Program-made: the position numbers and the translations under genes
Source: Achromobacter spanius
GTDB lineage: Bacteria > Pseudomonadota > Gammaproteobacteria > Burkholderiales > Burkholderiaceae_B
NCBI RefSeq assembly: GCF_029637605.1
Contig: NZ_CP121261.1
Location: 4,340,001-4,404,000 of the forward strand
Length of the DNA stretch: 64,000 nt
Direction: 5' to 3'
The notes under the pieces: model-generated
Told to the model about the DNA's origin: nothing
Database searches by the model: none
The model's input: only the letters and a program-made list of their open reading frames with translations
In this document: positions 1 through 10,643 of the stretch, piece by piece
How the letters are laid out: every line of letters starts with the position of its first letter
Numbering within the stretch: the stretch's first letter is position 1

Positions 1-1320
1 CAGGAACGCGAAGCCGGTGATCAGCAGCCCCATCAGCGCCCAGTAGGCCGCCATGGCGCCGCGCAAGCCCTTGATCAGGCGCATGTGCAGCCAGGCCGCG
101 TAGTTCAGCCAGACGATCAGCGCCCAGGTTTCCTTGGGATCCCACTGCCAGTACGCGCCCCAGGCATCCGCCGCCCACAGCGCGCCCAGAATCGTCGCCA
201 CCGTGAAGAAGGCGAAACCGATCGCGATGGCGCGATACATGATGTCGTCCAGCACCTCCAGCGAGGGCAGCGCGGCGGCAATGCGGCGGCGGCCCAGCAG
301 GATGGCGCCCACGATCACGGCACCCACGCCGAAGTACAGCATCCACGTGGCGGACAAGCCATCGGTACGGAACACCATCGGCTCGGCGCACAGCAGCACG
401 CCCAGAATGAACAGCGGCGCCAGCTTAGCCCATGACGTGGTCTGCCCGTGCTGCTTGACCAGGTAGGCAAAGCCCACCATCGCCGCCAGCGAGAACGTGC
501 CGTAGCCGATGAAGTTGGCGGGCACGTGCAGCTTCATCCACCAGCTTTTCAACGCCGGCACCAAGGGCTGGATCTGGCCGGCATCGCGCGTGAAGGAATA
601 CCAAAGCAGGAACACGACGGCGGACGTCACCACCAGCAGCACGAAGCCGCCCAGCGCGCGCGTGGCGTACTTGCGTTCGTAATACAGGTAGAACAGCGCC
701 GTGATCAGCGAAAACAGCACAAAGACTTCGTACAGGTTGCTGACGGGGATATGCCCCAGGTCCGGCCCCATCAGATGGCCTTCGCGCCAGCGCACCAACA
801 GGCCGGTGACGCCGGCAAACACCGCGCCCCACGTCAACGCCGTGCCCAGCCACGCGGCGGTGGGGCTGAATACGCCGATCCAGTAGCAGACCATGGCCAG
901 CGCAAACAGGGCGCACATCCACAAAATGGCGGACTGCGACGAGAACAGGTACTTCAGGAAGAACACCTGCTCGGCGCGGGCCAGGTCATTGCCGTACAGC
1001 ATCAAGGCCAGGCCCGCCGCGATCGCACAGGCGACCATCAAACGGCGCAGCGGCCGCCACAACCAGCCCAGCCACGTCAATGCGGGCACGGTGCCGCAAA
1101 GGATGATCTTTTCGTAATAATCCATCGCGTTGCCGTGCCGGGTCAGCGCGAAAGCGGCGCCCACCGACAGCAACAGGAAGAAGACTACGTCGGTCCAGTC
1201 CGGCCTGCCGCGCCGGGCGCGGTTGTCGCCCGTTTCCGACAGGCTGTCTTGCCAGAGAACATCGGGCGACGCGTTAAACGTGTCCGGCGAGGAGGGATGC
1301 GGGGTGGTCGTCGTCGACAT
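1..1320 (-). CDS. ccsB: Cytochrome c biogenesis protein CcsB (ResC/CcsA type), C-terminus cut by window edge
   Basis: This is the haem-handling membrane subunit of system II cytochrome c maturation. It delivers haem to the outer face of the inner membrane for attachment to CXXCH motifs. The frame is open from the ATG at 1320 to base 1 (440 codons), so the stop lies outside the window. Many hydrophobic segments alternate with short loops. Near the visible C-terminus is the tryptophan-rich WWD haem motif (WGAYWQWDPKETWALIVW). Naming differs: databases call this family CcsB, the experimental literature CcsA or ResC. It lies 9 bases downstream of resB, its partner, so the two are probably one operon. 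Confidence 0.95.
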   Translation of the reverse strand, partial: MSTTTTPHPSSPDTFNASPDVLWQDSLSETGDNRARRGRPDWTDVVFFLLLSVGAAFALTRHGNAMDYYEKIILCGTVPALTWLGWLWRPLRRLMVACAIAAGLALMLYGNDLARAEQVFFLKYLFSSQSAILWMCALFALAMVCYWIGVFSPTAAWLGTALTWGAVFAGVTGLLVRWREGHLMGPDLGHIPVSNLYEVFVLFSLITALFYLYYERKYATRALGGFVLLVVTSAVVFLLWYSFTRDAGQIQPLVPALKSWWMKLHVPANFIGYGTFSLAAMVGFAYLVKQHGQTTSWAKLAPLFILGVLLCAEPMVFRTDGLSATWMLYFGVGAVIVGAILLGRRRIAAALPSLEVLDDIMYRAIAIGFAFFTVATILGALWAADAWGAYWQWDPKETWALIVWLNYAAWLHMRLIKGLRGAMAAYWALMGLLITGFAFL

Positions 1321-1329
1321 AAGAAAACC

Positions 1330-3408
1330 TTAAGACCTTTTCTGGCGCAGCAGCGCCTGCTTGAAGCGTTCAAACTCCTGATTGAAGTCGAGTGTACGCT
1401 TCTGGGACGTCATGGCCGCCAGGACGCTGCTGCCACTGCCTTGCGGCTTGACCCAGATCCAGACACGGCGGTCGCGGATGTAGAACATCGAAAACACCCC
1501 CAGGACCAGCAACAGGCTGCCCAGGTAGACCGTGTTCTTGCCCGGCGTGCGGCTGACCTGGAACACGCTTGCCTGCACATGGTTGAAGTCGGCCAGCGAC
1601 AGGAACACCGGCGCGGGATAGACCGTCAGGTCGGACAGTGCCGCCACGGCCAGGCGCGACCACACCGCCGCGCGCTCGCCGTCGGGGCCTTCGACCGCGA
1701 CGGGGGGCAAGCCGGCGCGTTCGCGCTCAATGGCGCGCAGTTCGTTCATGCTGGCGCCGATCAGCCGGATCACCACATCAGCGGCTCGCTCCAGGTCGGC
1801 GGCGGGCGTGTTGGCTTGCAGAAAGGCGGCGACCGCTTGCAGGCCGCCCGACGCAAAGGTCTCCAACGCGCGCTCGGCGGCGGTTTGCAGGGGCTGGCGG
1901 TCCGTGCCGGACGGACTGTTGCGCTCGGCGAAACGGCGGGCGGCTTCGCGGCGCGCGGCCGGGTCGGCCAGCGTGGCGCGCAGCCGCATGAATTCGGCGA
2001 TGGAGCTGTCGTCATCAGCCGGAATGCGCAGATAGCGGAAGGGCTCGGACGCGTTGTTGCGCACGCCGGCCAGGAACACGCTGGCGCCGTCCAGCTCCAT
2101 GGGCAGCATGTAGTTCTGGAATTCGTGGGCCTGGCCCGCGTCGTCGATCAGCTTGTATTCGACGCTGGGACCCACATTGCGCAAGTTCTCGTTCTTTTTG
2201 CCCGCCGCGCTGCCCGACACCGAGGCTACGTGCTCGGCAAAACTCTGATTGGCGCCCTTGGGATCGCCGCGCGTCAGGTCTTCCACATTGATCGGCCGCA
2301 TGGCCGTGATCTCGACGCCCATGCTGCGCGGACCGGCTGACGTGTGAGCGGTCACTTCGCTTGTCTTGCCCACTGTACCGTCAACGGCGAAGGTGGCGTC
2401 CTGAGAACCTACTAACGGATAACCCTTCAAGACCACCGTGCTGCCGCCATCATCAAAGCTGGACTGGTACACCGTCATGCCCTTGAACCGCAGCGGCTCG
2501 TTGACCTCGATGGTGGAATCGAAGGTCTTGCCCGTATCCGGGTCGGTGACTTCGACCTCGCTGGCGAAACGGCTGGGCATGCCGGTCGAGTAGTAATCAA
2601 CCACGAATTTCTTCAGCTTCAGCGTGAAGGGCATCGGCTGCACCAGGGCGCCGTCGCCCACCATCACGACCGCCGTACTGGCCTGGCCGCCTTCAGGCAC
2701 CAGCACGCTGGCGCGGAAACTCGGGTTATTGACCGACAGGCGGCCGCTTTCCGGTACTTCCGAAATCAGCATGTTGTCGACAATGGGCTGCTTGCCGCCG
2801 AACATGACTTGCAGCCGCACGGGCAACTCGCTGTCGAGCAGGCCGCCCACGCAGATGATGACCATGGCCGCGTGCGCGAACACATAGCCCAGGCGGTTGG
2901 CGCTGCCCTTCTTGGCGGCCAGCAGCACGCCGTCGTTGTCCTGCCGTACGCGCACGGCGTAACCCAGCCGTTCCAGCAGCGACTTCAGGCCGGCCGAGGT
3001 CTGCGCGACGTCGGTGGGTTCTTCCGTTTCCACGCGATGCGGGAAGGCGCGCAGGCTGCTGGCGCGCACATGCTCGCGGAACGAGCGCGCGTCGCGCAAC
3101 ATCTTGGGTGCGTTGCGGGTCAGGCACACCGAGGTCGACACGACCAGGAAACCCATGATCAGCAAAAACCACCAGCTGTTGTAGACGTGCCAGATGGAAA
3201 ACTTGTCGAACACCTCGTACCAGAACGGGCCGAACTGGTCGATGTAGTTGCTGGAGGATCGGTTCTGCTGCAACACCGTGCCCACCAGGCTCGCCACGCA
3301 AATGAACATCAACAGGCTGACGGCGAACCGCATCGAACCGAGCAGTTCGAAGAAGTCACCGGGCAGGCTGCGCAAGGAGGGGCGAGTGTGGGTTCGTGTT
3401 GAATTCAT
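1330..3408 (-). CDS. resB: Cytochrome c biogenesis protein ResB
   Basis: ResB is the second subunit of the system II cytochrome c synthase and works with the ResC-type protein encoded just downstream. The 692-residue product has three N-terminal membrane segments (about residues 28-48, 78-98 and 172-192), a large periplasmic domain, and a last membrane segment near residue 635, the usual ResB topology. The start chosen is the ATG at 3408. It has no Shine-Dalgarno sequence, because the bases just upstream are the T run and C run of a terminator-like hairpin (3410-3442). A TTG at codon 12 and an ATG at codon 26 are possible alternatives. Family assignment is firm; the start is less certain. Confidence 0.95.
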   Translation of the reverse strand: MNSTRTHTRPSLRSLPGDFFELLGSMRFAVSLLMFICVASLVGTVLQQNRSSSNYIDQFGPFWYEVFDKFSIWHVYNSWWFLLIMGFLVVSTSVCLTRNAPKMLRDARSFREHVRASSLRAFPHRVETEEPTDVAQTSAGLKSLLERLGYAVRVRQDNDGVLLAAKKGSANRLGYVFAHAAMVIICVGGLLDSELPVRLQVMFGGKQPIVDNMLISEVPESGRLSVNNPSFRASVLVPEGGQASTAVVMVGDGALVQPMPFTLKLKKFVVDYYSTGMPSRFASEVEVTDPDTGKTFDSTIEVNEPLRFKGMTVYQSSFDDGGSTVVLKGYPLVGSQDATFAVDGTVGKTSEVTAHTSAGPRSMGVEITAMRPINVEDLTRGDPKGANQSFAEHVASVSGSAAGKKNENLRNVGPSVEYKLIDDAGQAHEFQNYMLPMELDGASVFLAGVRNNASEPFRYLRIPADDDSSIAEFMRLRATLADPAARREAARRFAERNSPSGTDRQPLQTAAERALETFASGGLQAVAAFLQANTPAADLERAADVVIRLIGASMNELRAIERERAGLPPVAVEGPDGERAAVWSRLAVAALSDLTVYPAPVFLSLADFNHVQASVFQVSRTPGKNTVYLGSLLLVLGVFSMFYIRDRRVWIWVKPQGSGSSVLAAMTSQKRTLDFNQEFERFKQALLRQKRS

Positions 3409-3409
3409 G

Positions 3410-3442
3410 AAAAAAGGGGGGCCGCGCGATCGGCTACCCCCC
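3410..3442 (-). terminator. Rho-independent terminator after cytochrome c4, abutting the resB start
   Basis: Read on the minus strand, GGGGGG then GCCG pairs with CGGC then CCCCCC around a short loop, followed directly by six T residues. The T run ends one base before the resB ATG. It should end transcripts of the upstream cytochrome c4 gene or attenuate read-through into resB. A second hairpin (ACGGAA/TTCCGT core, 3454-3480) lies just upstream and has no T run. Confidence 0.75.
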
Positions 3443-3527
3443 TCATAGACAGCGCGTAACGGAATCGGGTTCCGTCACGCTCAGGTTGCGTGAACGCGGA
3501 CCAGCCGCGCGTGTTGCGGGCTGGCGC

Positions 3528-4229
3528 CTACCGCAGGCCTGCCGCGTAGTCGGACACCGCCTTGATATCGGCATCCGACATGCGGTCCGCAATCGCGAAC
3601 ATGATGTCGTTCTTGCGGTCGCCGCTGCGGAACAGCTTGAGCTGCTCTTCAATGTACATGGGGAACTGCCCAGACAAGCGGGGATACTGGGCGGGCATGC
3701 CGGCGCCATTGGCCGAGTGGCATGCCGCGCAGGCGGGTACATTGCGCTCGGGCAAGCCGCCGCGCCAGATCTTCTGGCCCAGATCCACCAGCTTCTCCTG
3801 GCCAGCCGTGGCCGGTTCCTTAAGAGGCTGTTGCGCCAGGTACAGCGCGATGTTCTGCATATCGGCCGGCGTCAGGTTCTGCGCCATGGCGGTCATCGGG
3901 GTGGGATTGCCCCCCGGGCCATTGCGCATTGGCAGCTTGGCGCCCTGCTTGATCTGGAAGTCGGCCAACTGCTTGGCCAGGTATTCGTGGGGTTGCGCGG
4001 CCAGGTTGGGGTTCACCGGGATGGTGCTGTTGCCCGCCGCGCCATGACAGGACGCACAGGCGATGATGCCTCTGGAGGCGTCGCCCTGGTCAAACAGCTG
4101 ACCGCCCTTGGCGGCATCTGGCTTGGCCGGGCCCGCAGCGCCGTCAGCGGCGAAACTGGGTGTAGAGAAGGCGGAGGCGCCGAGCAACAGCCCGCTCGCA
4201 ACCAACATTCGGGACAGCACACGCTTCAT
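3528..4229 (-). CDS. Cytochrome c4 (dihaem c-type cytochrome)
   Basis: This is a periplasmic electron carrier that usually passes electrons from the bc1 complex to terminal oxidases. The 233-residue product has a Sec signal peptide ending near AFSTPSFAA and two haem-binding motifs, CASCH (residues 58-62) and CAACH (167-171), one in each half, as expected of the two-domain c4 family. The ATG at 4229 is preferred over upstream in-frame starts because the signal peptide begins there and a GAGG lies just upstream. The system II maturation genes resB and ccsB follow on the same strand, which fits a need for haem attachment. Confidence 0.93.
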   Translation of the reverse strand: MKRVLSRMLVASGLLLGASAFSTPSFAADGAAGPAKPDAAKGGQLFDQGDASRGIIACASCHGAAGNSTIPVNPNLAAQPHEYLAKQLADFQIKQGAKLPMRNGPGGNPTPMTAMAQNLTPADMQNIALYLAQQPLKEPATAGQEKLVDLGQKIWRGGLPERNVPACAACHSANGAGMPAQYPRLSGQFPMYIEEQLKLFRSGDRKNDIMFAIADRMSDADIKAVSDYAAGLR

Positions 4230-4406
4230 GAAGACCTCGACGATCACATCGATCAAGGCGCAAAAAGGCGCCCACGCCTGCCCCGCACACCCTGGAAAAC
4301 CGTATCGAACCTCTCTGCCCATTCTGCCTGCCAAGTTGCCGCAGGCACCTAAACAGTAAGCAAAAAAGACGGCTCCGCGCACGGGGACCACTGTTGCAAA
4401 CGCCGG

Positions 4407-4416
4407 ATTATACAAT
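4407..4416. promoter_or_regulatory. Overlapping divergent -10 elements, cytochrome c4 and engB
   Basis: On the minus strand 4407-4412 reads TATAAT, a perfect -10 for the cytochrome c4 gene. On the plus strand 4411-4416 reads TACAAT, one mismatch from consensus, facing engB. The -35 regions are weak on both strands. The two transcripts would start within about 25 bases of each other and might compete for polymerase. Confidence 0.45.
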
Positions 4417-4450
4417 AGGGCTCGAAACCAACCGTATCCAAAGCCCATCC

Positions 4451-6087
<1,637 letters not shown>

Positions 6088-6141
6088 TTGCGCCACGCGT
6101 TGCGGGGCCCAGCCTTTCCGGCCGGTCCGCAGGGTTTGCCG

Positions 6142-7077
6142 CTAGACGGCTTTACGGCCAGGCGCCGGCGTCGTCCGGCGCAGCCCCAGCCACGTTCCGC
6201 CCAACACGCAGGCCAGGCCCAGCACGTGGATCAAGGTGACCTGCTCATCCAGGAACAGGGACGCGAACAGCAGCCCGAATATCGGCAGCCAGTTCACGAA
6301 CAAGGCCGCGCGGCTGATGCCCAGCCGCGCGATGCCCGCGTTCCAGATGATGTTGCTGACGCCTGACGCAATCACCGCTGAAAACAGCAGCACCAGCCAC
6401 GGCCACCACGTCATCTGCCAGGTATCGGTCTGGTAGGAAGACGGCGTCACCAACGCGTGCGCCACCAGCATCAGCCCGCCGGCCAGGTACATGTACCAAA
6501 GCATGCCCAGCGGATCCATCGTGCGCGACATGCGCTGGATCACCAGCCCGCCACACACGAACACCAGCACCGCCACGAAAACGACCGCATCGCCCCAGCC
6601 GGTCAGCCCGAACTGCGCGCCGCTGCCCGCCACCACCATGCCCACGCCCAGCAGGCCCAGCAAGGCCCCGCAGATGCGTACCGTGGTCAATTTTTCGCGA
6701 TAGAACAGCGCGGCCAGCAATGCCGACAACAGCGGACTGGTGGCCATGATCAGCGTGCCGTTGGCCGCCGATGAAAACCGCAGCCCGGACACCAGCGCCA
6801 CCTGGTGCGCGTACACCACCAGGAAGCCCGCCAGCGCCACCCAGCCCAGCTCCACGCGGCCCAGTTTGGGCACGCGGCCTCGACGGGCCTTGATGATCAG
6901 GGTGACGGTGATGAACGCAATGACGATCCGCACGGCGGCCAGCGCCTGGATGTCCATGTGTTGCGTGAGGTACTTGATGGAGACGATGTTCAGGCCCCAT
7001 GTGGCCATGACGAACATCAATTGAAGATAGATAAGACCTTGTCGGTCCTGGCTTGCATCAACTGTTGGGGACGTCAC
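6142..7077 (-). CDS. DMT-family (EamA domain) transporter
   Basis: This is an inner-membrane permease of the drug/metabolite transporter superfamily, a group that mostly exports metabolites or amino acids. The 311-residue product has about ten hydrophobic helices arranged as two EamA repeats. The first begins with the MFVMATWGLNIVSIKY helix, and the second ends in an LGLACVLGGTWLGL helix. The substrate cannot be read from the sequence. It lies between hemB (convergent) and dsbD (same strand, 69 bases upstream) with no clear functional link to either. Confidence 0.9.
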   Translation of the reverse strand: MTSPTVDASQDRQGLIYLQLMFVMATWGLNIVSIKYLTQHMDIQALAAVRIVIAFITVTLIIKARRGRVPKLGRVELGWVALAGFLVVYAHQVALVSGLRFSSAANGTLIMATSPLLSALLAALFYREKLTTVRICGALLGLLGVGMVVAGSGAQFGLTGWGDAVVFVAVLVFVCGGLVIQRMSRTMDPLGMLWYMYLAGGLMLVAHALVTPSSYQTDTWQMTWWPWLVLLFSAVIASGVSNIIWNAGIARLGISRAALFVNWLPIFGLLFASLFLDEQVTLIHVLGLACVLGGTWLGLRRTTPAPGRKAV

Positions 7078-7146
7078 GGGCGCCGGCCTGGTGGGAGTGG
7101 GATGCGCCGCCCACGCGGCGCAGCCGCCATGGTATATCGCCCGTCG

Positions 7147-9048
7147 TCAGCGCACCAGCACCTTGTCCAACGATGCTGTGAAGCGCTTGGCGTCCTGGAA
7201 ACCGACGACGCGCGCGTCCGGCAATTCCTTGCCGCCCGGTTCGAAGAACATGATGCCCGGCGGGCCGAACAGCCGGAAGCGCTTGAGCAGGGCTCGGTCA
7301 TCAGCGTTGTTCGCCGTCACGTCGGCCTGCACCAGCAACATGCCCGACATGCGCTGTGCCACGCCCGGGTCGGTAAACGTGAACCGCTCCATTTCGCGGC
7401 ACGACACGCACCAGTCGGCATAGAAATCCAGCATGACCGGCTGAGTGCTCTGCGCCAGCAGCGCATCCAATTCCGCGTTGGTGCGCACGCGAGTGAACTG
7501 AAGCTCGCCCTTGGTGACGGCCGTGCCCACGGATGCGTCGGCACGCGCGGCCAGGTGCGACAACGGTTGCAGCACATCGCGCCCGCCGCTGGCCGCGCCC
7601 ACCAGCCATGCGGCAGCGGCCAGCGCCAACAGCAGCCCCAGCCCCTTGCCAAACATGCGCGCGGCACCCGCGCCCGCGGGCAAGGCATCAAAGGCACGCA
7701 GCATCACCGCCGAAACAACTGCCAGGAAGGCCCAGCCCGTCATCTGCACCCAGGTCGGCACCACCGGTATCAGCATCCACCACGCCGTCGCCAGCAGCAG
7801 CATCCCGAACAGACGCTTGACGCCGTCCATCCAGGGGCCGGCCTTGGGCAGCAAAGCGCCCGACGATGCGCCCACGATCAATAGCGGCACGCCCATGCCC
7901 CAGGCCATGGCGAACAAGGCCGAACCGCCCAGCACCACGTCGCCCGTCTGCGAGATATACAACAGCGCACCCGCCAGCGGCGCGGCAACGCAAGGTCCGA
8001 CGATCAGCGCCGACAGAGCGCCCATCACGAGCGCGCCCGTGTAGCGTCCGCCCGGTACGCGCGACGAACGCTCGGACAGTTTGGCCTGCACGCCTGACGG
8101 CATCTGGAACGTGAAGACGTCAAACATCGCCAGCGCCAACACGGTCAGCAGGATGGCGAACAGCGTCAGGATCCACGGGGTCTGCAACCAGGCAGCCAGG
8201 CCCGCGCCGCTCAGTCCGGCCGCGACGCCCAGCGCGGTGTACACCACCGACATGCCCAGCACATACGTCGCGGCCAAGGCCAGACCGCGCCCACGCGAAG
8301 GCCGGGTCTGTGTTGCGCCGCCCAACACGATCGAAGACAGGATGGGAATCATCGGCAGCACGCAGGGTGTGAATGCCAGCAACAAGCCCAGAATCAGGAA
8401 CACGCCAGCCGTCTTGGCCCAGCCCAGGCCGCCCAACGCATCGGCCAGGCCGGTGTCGCCGGCATTGACCAGTGCGCTCAAGCCGCCGGATGACGCGGCG
8501 GGCGCGGCTTGCGCGCCTGCCCCATCCGCCAGCGCGTAGCCGCCAGCAACCGGCGTGAGTTTGACGCTGCTGTCCATGGGCGGATAGCACAGGCCTGCGT
8601 CCGCGCAGCCCTGCCCGGTCAAGGTAAGGGTAAAGGGCTGCCCGCCCGCGCCGACCGGCACGCGGATCATCACATCCTGGTGAAAGACCTCCATGTCCTT
8701 CTCAAAGGTCGGGTCGTACTTGACCTCGCCTTTGGGGTAGACCGCCTCGCCCAATGTGGTGGCGCCGATCGGGCTGATCGTGATGCCGAAGCGCTCGCGG
8801 TACATGTAGTAGCCGGGCGCGACCTTGTAATGCAGTTCCAAGGTGTCGGGCGCGGCCATCCGCGCGCTGAACACGAACGCCTTTTCGGGTTCCAGGAATT
8901 CGGCTTCGGCCTGCGCGGCCGCCTGCCAGGTCAGCAGCAACAGCGCCGTGGCCAGCAGCACCAGGCTGCGCCAGATCAAGGCGCGCACCGCGCGGATGGC
9001 ATGAATCGGGCGCCCCGGCGCACCGACGATACCGGCAAGTTGCAACAT
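7147..9048 (-). CDS. dsbD: Thiol:disulfide interchange protein DsbD
   Basis: DsbD carries electrons from cytoplasmic thioredoxin across the inner membrane to periplasmic disulfide isomerases and the cytochrome c thioreduction path. The 633-residue product has a signal segment, a periplasmic alpha domain with cysteines in GQGCADAGLCYPPM, a membrane beta domain with FTPCVLPMIP and VGPCVAAPLAG, and a C-terminal thioredoxin domain with WCVSC (C547 and C550). All three redox pairs are present. The ATG at 9048 overlaps the last base of the cutA stop (TAATG), so the two genes are translationally coupled. Confidence 0.96.
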   Translation of the reverse strand: MLQLAGIVGAPGRPIHAIRAVRALIWRSLVLLATALLLLTWQAAAQAEAEFLEPEKAFVFSARMAAPDTLELHYKVAPGYYMYRERFGITISPIGATTLGEAVYPKGEVKYDPTFEKDMEVFHQDVMIRVPVGAGGQPFTLTLTGQGCADAGLCYPPMDSSVKLTPVAGGYALADGAGAQAAPAASSGGLSALVNAGDTGLADALGGLGWAKTAGVFLILGLLLAFTPCVLPMIPILSSIVLGGATQTRPSRGRGLALAATYVLGMSVVYTALGVAAGLSGAGLAAWLQTPWILTLFAILLTVLALAMFDVFTFQMPSGVQAKLSERSSRVPGGRYTGALVMGALSALIVGPCVAAPLAGALLYISQTGDVVLGGSALFAMAWGMGVPLLIVGASSGALLPKAGPWMDGVKRLFGMLLLATAWWMLIPVVPTWVQMTGWAFLAVVSAVMLRAFDALPAGAGAARMFGKGLGLLLALAAAAWLVGAASGGRDVLQPLSHLAARADASVGTAVTKGELQFTRVRTNAELDALLAQSTQPVMLDFYADWCVSCREMERFTFTDPGVAQRMSGMLLVQADVTANNADDRALLKRFRLFGPPGIMFFEPGGKELPDARVVGFQDAKRFTASLDKVLVR

Positions 9049-9395
9049 TATTCTCTCTTGGTTTGCTTGACGGCCGTCTGCTCGCGAACCCAATCCAGAT
9101 AGGGTGCGGCGCCGCCGATAACCGGCAGCACGATAATTTCGGGCACATCGTAGGGATGCATCTGCGCCAGGGCCTGAACAACGGCCTGATGGCGCGCGTA
9201 GGTGGTCTTGATGTGGATGGGGATTTCTTCCGTTCCCTCGACCACGCCGTTCCACAGATAGATGGACAGGCCCGGCGCGCCAAGGTTCACACAGGCGGCC
9301 AATCCGTCTTCAACCAGCACATGCGCGATGCGCTTGGCCAGCAAGAGATCAGGCGCATTGCTGATGACCAGCACGACGTCGTCATCGCGCAACAT
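9048..9395 (-). CDS. cutA: Divalent-cation tolerance protein CutA
   Basis: CutA proteins are small, very stable cytoplasmic trimers linked to tolerance of copper and other divalent cations; the mechanism is poorly defined. The 115-residue product matches the family in length and in its HIKTTYARHQAV and MHPYDVPEIIVLPV segments, the second being the conserved HPYxVPE signature. It overlaps dsbD by one base, and cutA-dsbD pairing recurs in proteobacteria. Confidence 0.94.
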   Translation of the reverse strand: MLRDDDVVLVISNAPDLLLAKRIAHVLVEDGLAACVNLGAPGLSIYLWNGVVEGTEEIPIHIKTTYARHQAVVQALAQMHPYDVPEIIVLPVIGGAAPYLDWVREQTAVKQTKRE

Positions 9396-9520
9396 GGAGC
9401 CTCCTTGGGATACCCGCGTGGGATGTAACTCGGGGTATTTTATCGGTATTGCGCCGACCGCTCCGGTTCCGTCAACGCGGACGTCCGCCCCACCATGCCA
9501 CCCGCTTTCACGAGGCCCGC

Positions 9521-9958
9521 ATGCCAGACCAATGCCTGTTCTGCCGGATCGCCCGGCACGAGATTCCCGCCCACATCATTCATGAAGACGAGCGTTTGCT
9601 GGCCTTCCTGGACATCCAACCCGTGCGGCCAGGGCACACGCTGATCATTCCGAAGCAGCATTACCCGTACTTCGAGGACATGCCGGCCGACCTGGCGGGG
9701 CACATTGTGAACCTGGGGCAGAAGCTGGGCCGCCACATGAAGCGCCTGTACGGCGTGGAGCGGGTGGGGTTCGCCTTCACCGGCATACACGTGGCGCACT
9801 CGCACGCACACGTCATCCCCATGCATCACACGCAGGACGTCACGTCCACGGCGTATATCGAACAGCAGGACCTGACGTTCAAGATGCCGCCACAACCGCC
9901 TCAAGAGGCCCTGGCGGCTACCGCCGCGCAATTGCGGGGGGAACTGCACGCGTCCTGA
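9521..9958 (+). CDS. HIT family protein
   Basis: This is a histidine-triad nucleotide-binding protein, a family of hydrolases or transferases acting on nucleoside phosphate conjugates. The 145-residue product has an N-terminal CLFCRIARHEIPA segment and the HIT signature HVAHSHAHVIPM with the His-x-His-x-His pattern. The ATG at 9521 is chosen because the family's conserved N-terminus starts there; an upstream in-frame start would add 24 arginine-rich residues. The natural substrate is unknown. It is divergent from cutA and convergent with rplQ. Confidence 0.92.
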   Translation: MPDQCLFCRIARHEIPAHIIHEDERLLAFLDIQPVRPGHTLIIPKQHYPYFEDMPADLAGHIVNLGQKLGRHMKRLYGVERVGFAFTGIHVAHSHAHVIPMHHTQDVTSTAYIEQQDLTFKMPPQPPQEALAATAAQLRGELHAS

Positions 9959-10017
9959 TTCAAAGGGCGAGTCGCATGCGCCAATGCCGGGCCAGCAAAT
10001 GCCCGGCGCAAATAAAA

Positions 10018-10045
10018 CAAGGGCGGGTCCGAAGACCCGCCCTTG
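10018..10045 (-). terminator. Rho-independent terminator of the alpha operon (after rplQ)
   Basis: A perfect 12-base-pair stem (CAAGGGCGGGTC with GACCCGCCCTTG) closes a CGAA tetraloop. On the minus strand it is followed by a TTTTATTT tract. It lies 21 bases after the rplQ stop and ends the long spc-alpha transcript. It may also stop transcripts of the convergent HIT gene. Confidence 0.9.
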
Positions 10046-10066
10046 TCGCTTATCTAGCAACCGAAT

Positions 10067-10459
10067 TTATTCGGCGCTGTCCTCAGCGGCTTCATCAACT
10101 TCCGGGCGGTCAACCAGTTCCATGAAAGCCATGGGAGCGTTGTCGCCTTGACGGAAGCCCATCTTCAGCACGCGGGTGTAGCCACCGTTACGGGCCGCGT
10201 AACGCGGGCCGATTTCGGCAAACAGCTTCACCACCGCATCGCGATCGCGCAGACGGGCAAATGCCAGACGCTTGTTCGCCAGCGTGGGCTCTTTGCCCAG
10301 CGTGATCAGGGGTTCGATGACGCGGCGCAATTCTTTCGCCTTCGGCAGCGTGGTCTTGATAGCTTCGTGAGTGATCAACGAAACGGCCATGTTGCGGAAC
10401 ATGGCAAGACGGTGACTGCTGGTGCGGTTGAGCTTACGCAAGCCATTACCGTGACGCAT
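10067..10459 (-). CDS. rplQ: 50S ribosomal protein L17
   Basis: L17 lies near the peptide exit tunnel of the large subunit. The 130-residue product begins [17 protein letters not shown], the family signature, and is slightly longer than the E. coli protein (127) because of an acidic tail ending EDSAE. It is the last gene of the alpha operon, 184 bases after rpoA, and is followed by the strong terminator at 10018-10045. The spacer to rpoA contains a small hairpin with a GGGCGT/ACGCCC stem, whose role is unknown. Confidence 0.98.
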   Translation of the reverse strand: MRHGNGLRKLNRTSSHRLAMFRNMAVSLITHEAIKTTLPKAKELRRVIEPLITLGKEPTLANKRLAFARLRDRDAVVKLFAEIGPRYAARNGGYTRVLKMGFRQGDNAPMAFMELVDRPEVDEAAEDSAE

Positions 10460-10643
10460 GATAAGTTTCCTTTGAATCTAAAGATGGCGTTCGCCATCGG
10501 GTTGCCGGCTCTTCTATCAACCTGCAATCAGGCTGCGGTCCGGTAGAAAACGGTGCATTTTACGACGAATTCGCAAACCGCCCGACGGGGTTGCCGGGCG
10601 TTGCAGGAGACGCCCCGTTGCCAGGGCGCCACCCGTTTAAAGC

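Noticed and set aside
448..2340. A 630-codon open frame on the plus strand opposite ccsB and resB
   Set aside because: The minus strand carries the conserved cytochrome c biogenesis genes with intact motifs; the plus frame has only biased low-complexity sequence.
4394..4450. A TTG start for engB 19 codons upstream
   Set aside because: The TTG and following bases form the overlapping promoter region, and the GTG at 4451 gives the normal family length.
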